A stretch of 64,000 nt of DNA, from NCBI GenBank assembly GCA_964598885.1, contig CAZRES010000002.1:18794-82793 (forward strand), given 5' to 3'. This stretch comes from SURF-33 sp964598885. Lineage in GTDB: Bacteria > Desulfobacterota > Desulfobacteria > Desulfobacterales > Desulfosalsimonadaceae. Below are positions 44,809 to 52,960 of the stretch, in pieces. Within the stretch, counting starts at the first letter, position 1, and every line of letters begins with the position of its first letter. The translations under genes and the position numbers were made by a program. The notes under the pieces were generated by a model. That model worked only from the letters and a program-made list of their open reading frames with translations, ran no database searches and was not told the origin of the DNA.

Positions 44809-45753
44809 ATGAAGTCCAAAAAATATATCCCCCGTTCCGCAGCCTTTGTCTGTCTGATCGCTGTTTTACTAACGGCACAGGCAACTTCGCCTCAAGCATC
44901 CGATCGCACTCCTTCCTCCATCGGCCTTGCCCTGGGATCCGGGGGCGCTGCCGGTCTTTCTCACATTGCCATGCTGGAAGTGTTTGATGAAACCGGACTC
45001 AAGCCTCATAAAATTGCCGGGTCCAGTATCGGGGCCATCATCGGCAGTTTATATGCATCCGGATTATCCGGAAAAGAGATCAGAAGCCTGTTTCAGACGT
45101 TTTCCGGCGACAACATAACGATTTTAATGAATCTCATTAAAGGCGAATCCGGTCTTTCCCTGGGAGACCTGATGCAAGTGGATCTGGAAAACGGCGGCGT
45201 ATTGGACAGCGAGGACTTAATGGCGTTTCTGATCGAAAAAATGGGGGTGCAGACCTTTGAAAAACTGCAAATTCCCCTCATGGTCATTGCGACAGATTAC
45301 CGGACCGGAGAGGAACGGATCTTTGAAAAGGGAGATCTTGCTCCCGCCCTCAAAGCCAGCATGGCCGTACCCGGACTTTTTTCTCCGGAACCCTTGGGAG
45401 AAAGCCTTTTCATTGACGGCGGCATAAGCAATCCTTTGCCCTATGATGTTCTGACAGACACCTGTGATATGGTAGTCGCCATTGATGTGGCAGGTCCGGG
45501 AAAAAATCAGATAAAAAATGAAATCAATAGTATGGATGTTCTTTTTGACACGTTCGGAATCATGCAGCGCTCCATCACGGCAGCCAAAATGAAATACAAG
45601 CAGCCTCAAGTTTATATCAAGCCTGATGTTTTAGATATCCGCCTCCTGGAGTTCCATCGCATGGACAACATTCTTGAGCAGAGCCGGCCGGCGGCCGAAG
45701 AACTCCGGAAAAAACTCCTGGAGTTTACCCGGAAGGCATCCGGCCAGAATTAA
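44809..45753 (+). CDS. Exported patatin-like phospholipase
   Basis: 314 residues. The N-terminus (residues 1-30) is a signal peptide or anchor, so the enzyme is exported. The patatin core has the oxyanion loop GSGGAAGLSHI, the nucleophile motif GSSIG (Ser73) and the catalytic DGG (Asp203) in FIDGGISNPLP, giving the Ser-Asp dyad. The family hydrolyses acyl chains from phospholipids, and bacterial RssA-like and toxin members are included. The helical C-terminus has no membrane barrel, so this is not a type V secreted patatin. It is 60 bp upstream of citrate synthase on the same strand. Confidence 0.88.
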   Translation: MKSKKYIPRSAAFVCLIAVLLTAQATSPQASDRTPSSIGLALGSGGAAGLSHIAMLEVFDETGLKPHKIAGSSIGAIIGSLYASGLSGKEIRSLFQTFSGDNITILMNLIKGESGLSLGDLMQVDLENGGVLDSEDLMAFLIEKMGVQTFEKLQIPLMVIATDYRTGEERIFEKGDLAPALKASMAVPGLFSPEPLGESLFIDGGISNPLPYDVLTDTCDMVVAIDVAGPGKNQIKNEINSMDVLFDTFGIMQRSITAAKMKYKQPQVYIKPDVLDIRLLEFHRMDNILEQSRPAAEELRKKLLEFTRKASGQN

Positions 45754-45813
45754 AACGCCGCCACGACACGGCAAAAATCGCTGTTTGGATTCTGATATTT
45801 TGCGGGAGGGAAG

Positions 45814-46992
45814 ATGAAAGAGCGCCAGGACATTATGAACAAGGGTCTGCGGGATGTTGTCATCGCCAGCACACGGATCAGCGATGTCGACGGCAAAGCC
45901 TGCCGCCTGGTCTATCGCGGGTATCTGATTCAGGAACTGGCAGAACAAGCGACGTTTGAGGAAGTCTCGTTTCTGCTTTTGCACGAGAAATTGCCCAATC
46001 CCGCTGAACTCGAGGAATTTGATAAAAAGCTCAAGGCGGACCGCGTTCTGCCTGAAGCGGTTCTGGATGGGCTCAGGACCGCCCCTGGGACGGCAATGCC
46101 CATGGATGTGCTCCAGGCCGCGGTACCCATGCTGGCCCATCATGACCCGGATGTGATCCGTGATTCCCGGGCGGCGGCAGGGCGGATGGCCATTCGTTTG
46201 ATTGCCAGGCTGGCCACGGTCCTGGCGGCGTGGCAGCGGATCCGCAAAGGCCTGGAGCCCGTGGCGCCTCTGCCGGACCTCGGTCATGCGGCCAACTTTC
46301 TTTATATGATGACCGGGGAAAAACCCGATGGCCAGGCCGCCCGCTTTCTGGATACGGCTCTGGTCCTGCATGCGGAGCACTCCTTTAATGCGTCCACTTT
46401 CGCGGCCCGGGAAGTGGCTTCCACCCGGGCCCACATGTACGCGGCGGTGACCGCGGCCCTGGGCTCGCTTTCCGGACCACTGCATGGCGGCGCCAATACC
46501 CGGGTCATGCAAATGCTTTTGGATATCGGCGAAGTGGACCGGGCCGATGCGTTTGTCAAACAGGAACTGGATGCGGGCCGCAAGATCATGGGCCTGGGCC
46601 ATGCCGTCTACAAATGCGATGACCCCCGAGCCTTGATCCTGGCGCCCATGAGCAAGACCATGGGCGATAAGACGGGCCAAAGCAAATGGTATGAGATTTC
46701 CCGAATTCTGGAAGTCAAGGGCAAAGAAATTTTCAAACAGCGAAAGGGAGTCGACATTTTTGTAAATGTTGATTTTTACAGCGCTTCACTCTACTATGCC
46801 ATGGGAATACCCTTGGATCTGTTCACACCGATTTTCGCCATCTCGAGGGTGGCGGGTTGGACGGCGCATGTGATCGAAGAACAATTCGCCGGCGCGGCCC
46901 CCAAACCGGTGCTCTACCGGCCGGAATCCGAATACATCGGTGAGTATTGCGGCCCTGAAGACTGCGCCTTCGTCCCCCTCGATCAAAGATGA
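45814..46992 (+). CDS. gltA: Citrate/2-methylcitrate synthase family protein
   Basis: 392 residues. The family signatures SGPLHGGANTRVM (His in the LHGGA motif), MGLGHAVYKCDDPRA (catalytic His) and NVDFYSASLYYAMGIP (Asp) supply the His-His-Asp triad. RLVYRGYLIQELAE at the N-terminus and the short length fit the type found in Gram-positives and many anaerobes, which includes 2-methylcitrate synthases. It condenses acetyl-CoA (or propionyl-CoA) with oxaloacetate. GGGAGGG precedes the ATG. Citrate synthase is the likeliest role; methylcitrate synthase cannot be excluded. Confidence 0.9.
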   Translation: MKERQDIMNKGLRDVVIASTRISDVDGKACRLVYRGYLIQELAEQATFEEVSFLLLHEKLPNPAELEEFDKKLKADRVLPEAVLDGLRTAPGTAMPMDVLQAAVPMLAHHDPDVIRDSRAAAGRMAIRLIARLATVLAAWQRIRKGLEPVAPLPDLGHAANFLYMMTGEKPDGQAARFLDTALVLHAEHSFNASTFAAREVASTRAHMYAAVTAALGSLSGPLHGGANTRVMQMLLDIGEVDRADAFVKQELDAGRKIMGLGHAVYKCDDPRALILAPMSKTMGDKTGQSKWYEISRILEVKGKEIFKQRKGVDIFVNVDFYSASLYYAMGIPLDLFTPIFAISRVAGWTAHVIEEQFAGAAPKPVLYRPESEYIGEYCGPEDCAFVPLDQR

Positions 46993-47062
46993 CCTGCGCG
47001 TGATGGAACCACTTTATATGCTCTTGTGGAGATTTCGGTAGGCGGAAACGTCATCCGGCCGG

Positions 47063-47092
47063 AAAAGAAAAGGCGACCTTTCATAGATCGCC
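47063..47092 (-). terminator. Terminator of tRNA-Lys
   Basis: On the minus strand GGCGATC and GGTCGCC form a 7-bp stem (one G-T pair) with a 7-nt loop, followed by TTTTCTTTT. It begins 22 bp after the tRNA 3' end. Confidence 0.75.
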
Positions 47093-47113
47093 CCGGCGGA
47101 TTGATTTTATTGA

Positions 47114-47187
47114 TGGGCCGTGAAGGAATCGAACCTTCAACCTAATGATTAAGAGTCATTTGCTCTGCCTGATTGAGCTAACGGCCC
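47114..47187 (-). tRNA. tRNA-Lys (anticodon CTT)
   Basis: 74 nt on the minus strand, full cloverleaf: acceptor GGGCCGT/ACGGCCC, D arm GCTC/GAGC, anticodon stem AATGA/TCATT with loop CTCTTAA (anticodon CTT), T arm GAAGG TTCGATT CCTTC and discriminator A. CCA is not encoded, unlike tRNA-Sec in this window. A terminator lies just downstream. Confidence 0.95.
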
Positions 47188-47279
47188 ATAAAAAATTTTT
47201 TTGTATCTTTTCAGGCACGGGTTGTCAATTGATTTTTTCAGCGTTTTTTTATGCCGCTGGTTTGGCTTACGGCGTTTGA

Positions 47280-48035
47280 TTATGTATCATCATCCGGCCA
47301 GAGTTGTTTTTTATCCCGGCGGAGTCTTTTTTTGTTATGTTTCCAGGACTGGTCTTTTTTAGTGGATTTTGATTTGGATTCCGGAGACGGCGGGTTCAGA
47401 AAGAAAGTTCCGGCGCGGGCTTGCCGGGCGTACTGATCCATGGGTTCGGTTTTTCGTTCCGGTTTTTCCTTTAGGGATTCTTTGGGCAGGGGAGGGCCGG
47501 TAAAGCACTCCGGAGGAATGGCATCTGAGAGAAATAAAAGCTCTCCGAGCCGATAAAATTCGATCCCTTTTTCCATGGCGGCTGCCGCCTGGATGATAAG
47601 ACTCACCGGTTGGTTGTCCCTTCGTTTCCCCCACGCGACAGCAAGGTTTGGATCCGGCGTGGAGATGACCCGGTGATGATGGGTGGGCCGGATGCCGTGG
47701 ATGTGCACAACGGGATGGGATTTTCGGCTGACGCAGCTGTATAGAAGCCGGGGCGGATCCGGGCAGGGTTCCGGCCGGGGGCGAAGGGCGCCATCGACCG
47801 CCCGGATGCGTTCGTTGTCAATTTCCACGGGCGGATGGTCCAGCATGAGCGGAATTTCGGTTACATGGTTGAGGCGGATATGTCGCCACCCGTCGAGTTC
47901 GGCGGCGGCCTTAATGAATTCTTTTATGGTCACATACCCGTTGTCATCCGGGATCAGGCCGAATTCATCCGGTCGGCGGCCGAGCATGTAGGCGGCTGTT
48001 TTGGCGAATTGTTCCACCTGTTTTCGACGGTTCAT
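47280..48035 (-). CDS. Tpt1/KptA-like RNA 2'-phosphotransferase homologue with altered catalytic residues
   Basis: 251 residues. Residues 15-185 follow the Tpt1/KptA layout: PDEFGLIPDDNGYVTIKEF, the RLNHVTE helix, IRAVDGAL, LLYSCVSRKSHPVVHIHGI, LAVAWGKRRDNQPVSLIIQA, and GIEFYRLGELLFLSDAIPP. Known family members transfer an RNA 2'-phosphate to NAD+ using an Arg-His-Arg-Arg set. Here the usual LRHxP reads LGRRP, so the first Arg and the His are replaced. A 50-residue highly basic tail suggests nucleic-acid binding. It stands alone between tRNA-Lys and hemL. It may be an ADP-ribosyl-type enzyme with a different acceptor, or inactive. Confidence 0.65.
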   Translation of the reverse strand: MNRRKQVEQFAKTAAYMLGRRPDEFGLIPDDNGYVTIKEFIKAAAELDGWRHIRLNHVTEIPLMLDHPPVEIDNERIRAVDGALRPRPEPCPDPPRLLYSCVSRKSHPVVHIHGIRPTHHHRVISTPDPNLAVAWGKRRDNQPVSLIIQAAAAMEKGIEFYRLGELLFLSDAIPPECFTGPPLPKESLKEKPERKTEPMDQYARQARAGTFFLNPPSPESKSKSTKKDQSWKHNKKRLRRDKKQLWPDDDT

Positions 48036-48150
48036 TTAAACTCCTTTCCCTAAACACGCATCTTGACCCGCCATACGGCCTCTGTTATCGTGACTAACGT
48101 TTTTCCGTTCGTCAAGTCAATGGGTTTTCACCCAGGAAAGGAGAAAGAAA

Positions 48151-49440
48151 ATGCAGGCGTATGAGAAATCAAAAGAATTGTATGAACGCGCCGTGGCCGT
48201 CATTCCCGGTGGGGTCAACAGTCCGGTGCGGGCGTGCCGGTCCGTGGGCGCGGACCCGCTTTTCATCGAGCGGGCCGAAGGCGCGATGATCGTGGATGCG
48301 GACGGCAATGAATATATTGATTATGTAGGATCCTGGGGTCCCATGATATTGGGACACGGGCATCCGGCGGTGATCTCCGCTATCGAGAAGGTGCTTCGTC
48401 GGGGTACCAGCTTCGGCGCGCCGGCGGATCTGGAGATCACCCTTGCGGAAATGATTATCCACGCCGTGCCGTCGCTGGAAATGGTGCGCATGGTCAATTC
48501 CGGCACCGAAGCCGCCATGAGCGCCATCCGGGCCGCCCGGGGTTTTACGGGCCGCGATCTGGTCATCAAGTTTGACGGCTGCTACCACGGCCATGCGGAC
48601 ATGCTGCTCGTGGATGCCGGTTCCGGGGTGGCCACCCTGGGAATTCCCGGCAGTGCTGGCGTGCCCGCCGCGGCCATCCAGCACACGTTGTCTTTGCCGT
48701 ATAATGATATCGATGCGTTCGCCTCGGCTATGGAACGATCCGGCGACCAGGTGGCTGCCGTGATCGTGGAGCCCGTGGCCGGCAACATGGGATTGGTGCC
48801 GCCAATGGACGGATTTCTTCCCGCCCTGCGTGCGGAAACGAAAAAACACGGCAGTGTTCTGATTTTTGACGAGGTCATGACCGGCTTCCGGGTGGCGTTC
48901 GGCGGGGCCCAGGCCTTATACGGCATTCAGCCGGATATGACCTGCTTCGGCAAAATCGTGGGCGGCGGCCTGCCCGTGGGGGCTTATGGCGGAGCGAGGG
49001 AAATTATGGCCAAGGTGGCTCCTTCGGGCCCGGTCTATCAGGCCGGCACCCTTTCCGGAAACCCCATCGCCATGGCCGCCGGCATCGCGGCTCTCACGGA
49101 GCTCCAGCGTCCCGGATTTTATGAAAACCTGGACAAGGCCGCTTTCCGGCTGGCCGACGGGCTGGGCAGGGCTTCCCAACAGGCCGGTCAACCATTGACC
49201 GTCCATCGCGTGGGTTCCATGATCGGCGCTTTTTTTACGCCCGGGCCGGTAAATGGTTACGCGGATGCCAAAACCTCTGATCTGGAGCGGTTTGCGCAAT
49301 ATTTCAGACGAATGCGGGAAGAGGGCATCTATCTGCCGCCGTCCCAGTTCGAGGCTCTTTTTGTTTCCGCAGCCCACACGGATGACCATATTGATGCCAC
49401 CATTCGAGCGGCTGAAATCGCTTTTGCGGAACACGGATAA
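48151..49440 (+). CDS. hemL: Glutamate-1-semialdehyde 2,1-aminomutase
   Basis: 429 residues, full length. GGVNSPVRACRSVG, VGSWGPMILGHGHP, MVNSGTEAAMSAIRAARGFTGR, LIFDEVMTGFRVAFGGAQ and the PLP-Lys motif FGKIVGGGLPVGAYGG are typical. It makes 5-aminolevulinate from glutamate-1-semialdehyde in the C5 route to haem, sirohaem and cobalamin. AAAGGAG precedes the ATG. mpl begins 3 bp after its stop. Confidence 0.97.
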   Translation: MQAYEKSKELYERAVAVIPGGVNSPVRACRSVGADPLFIERAEGAMIVDADGNEYIDYVGSWGPMILGHGHPAVISAIEKVLRRGTSFGAPADLEITLAEMIIHAVPSLEMVRMVNSGTEAAMSAIRAARGFTGRDLVIKFDGCYHGHADMLLVDAGSGVATLGIPGSAGVPAAAIQHTLSLPYNDIDAFASAMERSGDQVAAVIVEPVAGNMGLVPPMDGFLPALRAETKKHGSVLIFDEVMTGFRVAFGGAQALYGIQPDMTCFGKIVGGGLPVGAYGGAREIMAKVAPSGPVYQAGTLSGNPIAMAAGIAALTELQRPGFYENLDKAAFRLADGLGRASQQAGQPLTVHRVGSMIGAFFTPGPVNGYADAKTSDLERFAQYFRRMREEGIYLPPSQFEALFVSAAHTDDHIDATIRAAEIAFAEHG

Positions 49441-49443
49441 GCC

Positions 49444-50916
49444 ATGGGCAACCGGATCCCTGAAGCAGTTAAGACGATCCATCTCATTGCCGTCTGCGGC
49501 ACGGCCATGGGAGCCCTGGCCTGTATGCTAAAGGATCTGGGATATGTGGTAACCGGGTCGGATGTAAATGTCTATCCGCCCATGAGCACGTTTTTAGCCC
49601 AAAAGGGGATCATGGTGCAGTCAGGGTTTGACGGCGCTCGTCTGGAAGCCCGACCGGATCTGGTGGTCGTGGGAAACGCCGTCCGAAAAGACAATCCTGA
49701 AGCGGCAGCCATGATCAAACTCGATCTGGACTACTGTTCCATGCCCCAGGCCCTCAACCATTTCGTGGCGGCCGGCCGCAGGGCTTTGGTGGTCACCGGC
49801 ACTCACGGCAAAACCAGCACATCCTCCATGCTGGCCTGGATTCTTCAATCCGCCGGATTTGATCCGTCTTTCATGATCGGTGGTATCCTGGGAAACTACA
49901 ACAGCAACTACCGGCTCGGCAAAGGAGATATCGTGGTCCTGGAAGGGGATGAATATGACACCGCCTTTTTTGACAAAGAAGCCAAGTTTTTTCATTTTCA
50001 TCCCCATGTCGCGGTGCTGACCAGCGTGGAATTTGATCATGCCGATATTTTTACGGACCTGGACCACGTGAAACGGGTTTTCGGCCGTTTTGTCTCGGGC
50101 ATGAAAGAAGATCAGACCCTGATTGCGTTTGACACGGATCCCAATATTGACGCGCTGGCCGGCGGCGTCCAATGCCGCCTGATCCGCTACGGAACGAAGA
50201 AAAGCTCGGACTGGCGCATCGGCAACGTGTTTATTGATCCGCCATGGAATGGATTCGAGGTGTTCCGGAATCAGGTGCTCTACGGATGTTTCCGAATGCG
50301 TCAGGTGGGGGGACATAACCGTTGCAACGCCCTGGCGGCCATTGCCGCCGCCGATCATGTGGGAATCAGCCAATCTGTTATGGCCGAAGCCCTGGAAACA
50401 TTTGCCGGGATCCGGCGCCGCCAGGAAGTCCGGGGCGTGGCCCGGGGCGTGACGGTCATGGATGATTTTGCCCATCATCCCACGGCGGTCCGGGAAACCA
50501 TTGCCGCGGTGCGTCCGTTTTATCCGGACGGCCGCCTTCTCGCGGTGTTTGAGCCGCGCACCAACACCAGCATGCGAAACGTGTTTCAGGATACCTATGC
50601 CGGATCGTTTGATGCAGCGGATCTGATCTGTATCCGGCAGCCGCCGCTGTTGTCGAAAGTGCCGGAGAATATCCGGTTTTCATCGGAAAAGCTGGTGGCG
50701 GATCTGAAACAAAGAGGAAAAAACGCGTTCTATTTCCCCGATACCGATGCCATTGTCTCCTGGCTGGTGCAGGAAACCCGGCCGGGGGATCTGGTGTTGA
50801 TCATGTCCAACGGCGGTTTCGACAATATCCATGAACGGCTGTTGAAACGGCTTGGGGAGCTGGGAACATCACCAGGAGCGGAAGCCGTTTCCGCGGGCAT
50901 CGACGTTTCGAATTAA
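49444..50916 (+). CDS. mpl: Murein peptide ligase (UDP-MurNAc:tripeptide ligase)
   Basis: 490 residues. IHLIAVCGTAMGALACMLKDLGYVVTGSD is the Mur-ligase N-terminal domain of the MurC/Mpl type, and the P-loop is GTHGKTST (119-126). The central domain has VLEGDEYDTAFFDKEAKFFHF, which distinguishes Mpl from MurC, and the C-terminal domain VMDDFAHHPTAVRETI. Mpl attaches recovered L-Ala-D-Glu-mDAP tripeptide directly to UDP-MurNAc in the cytoplasm. Together with the AmgK-MurU fusion and NamZ it gives this window a nearly complete murein salvage set. It probably shares a transcript with hemL. Confidence 0.94.
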   Translation: MGNRIPEAVKTIHLIAVCGTAMGALACMLKDLGYVVTGSDVNVYPPMSTFLAQKGIMVQSGFDGARLEARPDLVVVGNAVRKDNPEAAAMIKLDLDYCSMPQALNHFVAAGRRALVVTGTHGKTSTSSMLAWILQSAGFDPSFMIGGILGNYNSNYRLGKGDIVVLEGDEYDTAFFDKEAKFFHFHPHVAVLTSVEFDHADIFTDLDHVKRVFGRFVSGMKEDQTLIAFDTDPNIDALAGGVQCRLIRYGTKKSSDWRIGNVFIDPPWNGFEVFRNQVLYGCFRMRQVGGHNRCNALAAIAAADHVGISQSVMAEALETFAGIRRRQEVRGVARGVTVMDDFAHHPTAVRETIAAVRPFYPDGRLLAVFEPRTNTSMRNVFQDTYAGSFDAADLICIRQPPLLSKVPENIRFSSEKLVADLKQRGKNAFYFPDTDAIVSWLVQETRPGDLVLIMSNGGFDNIHERLLKRLGELGTSPGAEAVSAGIDVSN

Positions 50917-50926
50917 TACACCGCTT

Positions 50927-51424
50927 TCAGGCGTCTTTCTGGAGCGTCCGAAGCTTGTTCTGGGTTTCGATCAACTCTTCGGTGGTCCGTTTGAGACGGT
51001 TGGCCAGGATTTCCGCAAACCCCCGGAACAGGATGTATTTAAAGGTCAGCCGGTTTTTTTCATCCAGGTTTTCGATCTGGGAAAGCCGGATGGAAACGCA
51101 GGTGGTGGGACCTGCCGCATAGACCGAAGCTGACCGGGCAACGCCAGCGATTACCCCGATTTCACCGAAAACATCCCCGGTGCGGCGCAGAATAATAAGC
51201 TCCCGGCCGTTTTTAACCACCCGGGCCTTTCCCGATACCAGATAGAACACCCGGTCATCTTTTGTGTTTTCCGCGATGATCAGTTCATTTTCCTGGTAAT
51301 TCCGGACCTCGCTGAATTGCAGAAATTCTTCCAGATCTTTATCCGTAAAAGCTTCCATGGCGGGAATTTTTCGTAAATGCATAATGGTTTCGCCATTGTC
51401 GCGGATAAAGTGGTTGGTAGTCAT
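50927..51424 (-). CDS. Cyclic nucleotide-binding domain protein without DNA-binding domain
   Basis: 165 residues. A single cNMP-binding beta-roll (about 20-130: IPAMEAFTDKDLEEFLQFSE, ENELIIAENTKDDRVFYLVSGKARVV, GDVFGEIGVIAGVARSASVYA) is followed by a helical tail with heptad character (RLKRTTEELIETQNKLRTL). There is no helix-turn-helix, so it is not a CRP-like transcription factor; it may act through a partner protein. GGAG precedes the ATG. It converges with mpl, with only 10 bp between the stops. Confidence 0.85.
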   Translation of the reverse strand: MTTNHFIRDNGETIMHLRKIPAMEAFTDKDLEEFLQFSEVRNYQENELIIAENTKDDRVFYLVSGKARVVKNGRELIILRRTGDVFGEIGVIAGVARSASVYAAGPTTCVSIRLSQIENLDEKNRLTFKYILFRGFAEILANRLKRTTEELIETQNKLRTLQKDA

Positions 51425-51450
51425 TGGTTTACTCCGAAATCGATTGGTTT

Positions 51451-51486
51451 TTGACTCCTCTCCGCGTATTCGCGGAGAGGAGTCAA
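51451..51486. repeat. Perfect 16-bp inverted repeat (strong hairpin)
   Basis: TTGACTCCTCTCCGCG and its exact complement flank TATT, a 36-nt perfect stem-loop. It lies between the porin stop and the cyclic-nucleotide-binding gene, both on the minus strand. Neither strand has a T run directly after the stem, so it is not a standard intrinsic terminator; mRNA stabilisation or processing is possible. Confidence 0.85.
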
Positions 51487-51517
51487 TCTAAATGGTGGTA
51501 AAGCCTGCCGTGTGTAA

Positions 51518-52852
51518 TTAGAATCTCAACTGGGTTTCCCAGAAGAATTCATAGGCATTGTCGTCATAGAGGAACGCCTTGCCCGGATCGATCAGCCCGC
51601 TGTAAATGGCAAAGCTCAGATTCGGCGAATAGGCATATTTCAGATTGATCTGGTAATAATCGCCGAAATCATCGTCCCGTCCGGAATCCGGCTGATCAAC
51701 GGTCAGCAGCGAATAAGAGACATCCGCATAAAACGCGGCCGTCAGATTGCAGCCGATACCGATGGTGCCGATTTGCAGGTTGGAGTAAACCGCTTCGCCG
51801 ATAACGGTGCTGCCTTCGTTATACGCAGCATCATAATAGCCGATGGAGGCATTATTGGGCGGGACATTGAGGTATTTGAACGCCAGAAGGTCGCCGAACT
51901 GGGGCCATCCGCCGTAAAACACATCCCAGCGTTCCTGTTCATCCGTATCCGGGTCATCGCCTTCCATGAAGGTATAATTGGCAAAAAGACGCGGGGTCAG
52001 CGGGACGTTTTTAAATTTAAGACCCGCATCGAGTTTGTAGCCCAAGGATTCCTGGTCAATGTCTTCCAGGGTGTGATTGAATTCGGCGAATTGGCCGAAC
52101 TGATAGGCGATTTCCGCCGAATAATTCAGGCTGAACTCTTTTTCCGCGCCGACATCAAGGATATCGGAAATTCGCAGGCCGGCCATCCAGATGTCTTTGG
52201 TGGCGTTGACACTGTTGACGACGAGATTTTCATCTCTGCGGTTCAATAGATACAGCTCCTGTTTGTTTCCCATGATCGGGCAGGTGGCGGTCAGATAGGC
52301 ACCCGCCAGGGTGATATCATCCGAGTTGGCATTGGAACGGTTATTTTCCTGATCTTTGAAATAGAGACCTTCCAGAAGAGCGTTTTCGCCGAGCTTGAGG
52401 CCGAGCTTGACGCCGTCAAAATAAATAGAAGTGGAACCGGTTTGAGACTGACCGTCAAACAGAACAAAGCCGGATCCGTACATGAGATTCTGACGGCCGG
52501 CTTTGAAGGTGACAGGCTGGTTGAACAGGTTATTGACTTCGATCCAGGCATTGTCAACAAAGACGTCGGAATCCATGTTTTCACCGGTACCGACTCCGTT
52601 TCCCCAATGCTGGTTGGCGAAATTGACAAAACCCGTAATATCGTCGGAAACCTTGGCTTTGGTATATAAGCTGGTGTAAGAGCGGAACACACTCCATCGA
52701 TCACTGTCATTATCGCTGTTGAAATCCCAGATGTTTTGTAACTCATATCCCCGGAGCCGCACCCTTCCGCCGACTTCCAGATGGTCCCAGCTCAAAGCCA
52801 TCGCCGGTGTGGCCATGAACAGCACGCATAACAGGATTACCGCTTTTTTCAT
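51518..52852 (-). CDS. Outer-membrane porin-like beta-barrel (alginate-export type)
   Basis: 444 residues. A Sec signal peptide ends at AMA (about residue 19). The mature protein alternates short amphipathic strands with acidic loops and ends in an aromatic residue (ETQLRF), typical of outer-membrane barrels. LEVGGRVRLRGYELQN, VFVDNAWIEVNNLFNQPVTFKAGRQNLMYGSGFVLFDG and FDGVKLGLKL match the alginate-export/OprE-like barrel family. It probably forms an anion or small-solute channel. AGGAGGG gives strong translation initiation. A strong hairpin follows the gene. Confidence 0.82.
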   Translation of the reverse strand: MKKAVILLCVLFMATPAMALSWDHLEVGGRVRLRGYELQNIWDFNSDNDSDRWSVFRSYTSLYTKAKVSDDITGFVNFANQHWGNGVGTGENMDSDVFVDNAWIEVNNLFNQPVTFKAGRQNLMYGSGFVLFDGQSQTGSTSIYFDGVKLGLKLGENALLEGLYFKDQENNRSNANSDDITLAGAYLTATCPIMGNKQELYLLNRRDENLVVNSVNATKDIWMAGLRISDILDVGAEKEFSLNYSAEIAYQFGQFAEFNHTLEDIDQESLGYKLDAGLKFKNVPLTPRLFANYTFMEGDDPDTDEQERWDVFYGGWPQFGDLLAFKYLNVPPNNASIGYYDAAYNEGSTVIGEAVYSNLQIGTIGIGCNLTAAFYADVSYSLLTVDQPDSGRDDDFGDYYQINLKYAYSPNLSFAIYSGLIDPGKAFLYDDNAYEFFWETQLRF

Positions 52853-52960
52853 TTTTCCCTCCTCATTACATGGTTAGTGATATGGAGCTGATTTCCGAAA
52901 GCCGCTTGTTACGACTTTCGCCTCTGAATGCCAACAATTTATTTATAATGATAAAATTGC

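Noticed and set aside
45631..46680. 349-codon minus-strand ORF
   Set aside because: Antisense to citrate synthase and patatin; no recognisable domain.
51451..51486. Intrinsic terminator of the porin gene
   Set aside because: The hairpin is strong but is not followed by a T run on the minus strand (AAAAACC follows).
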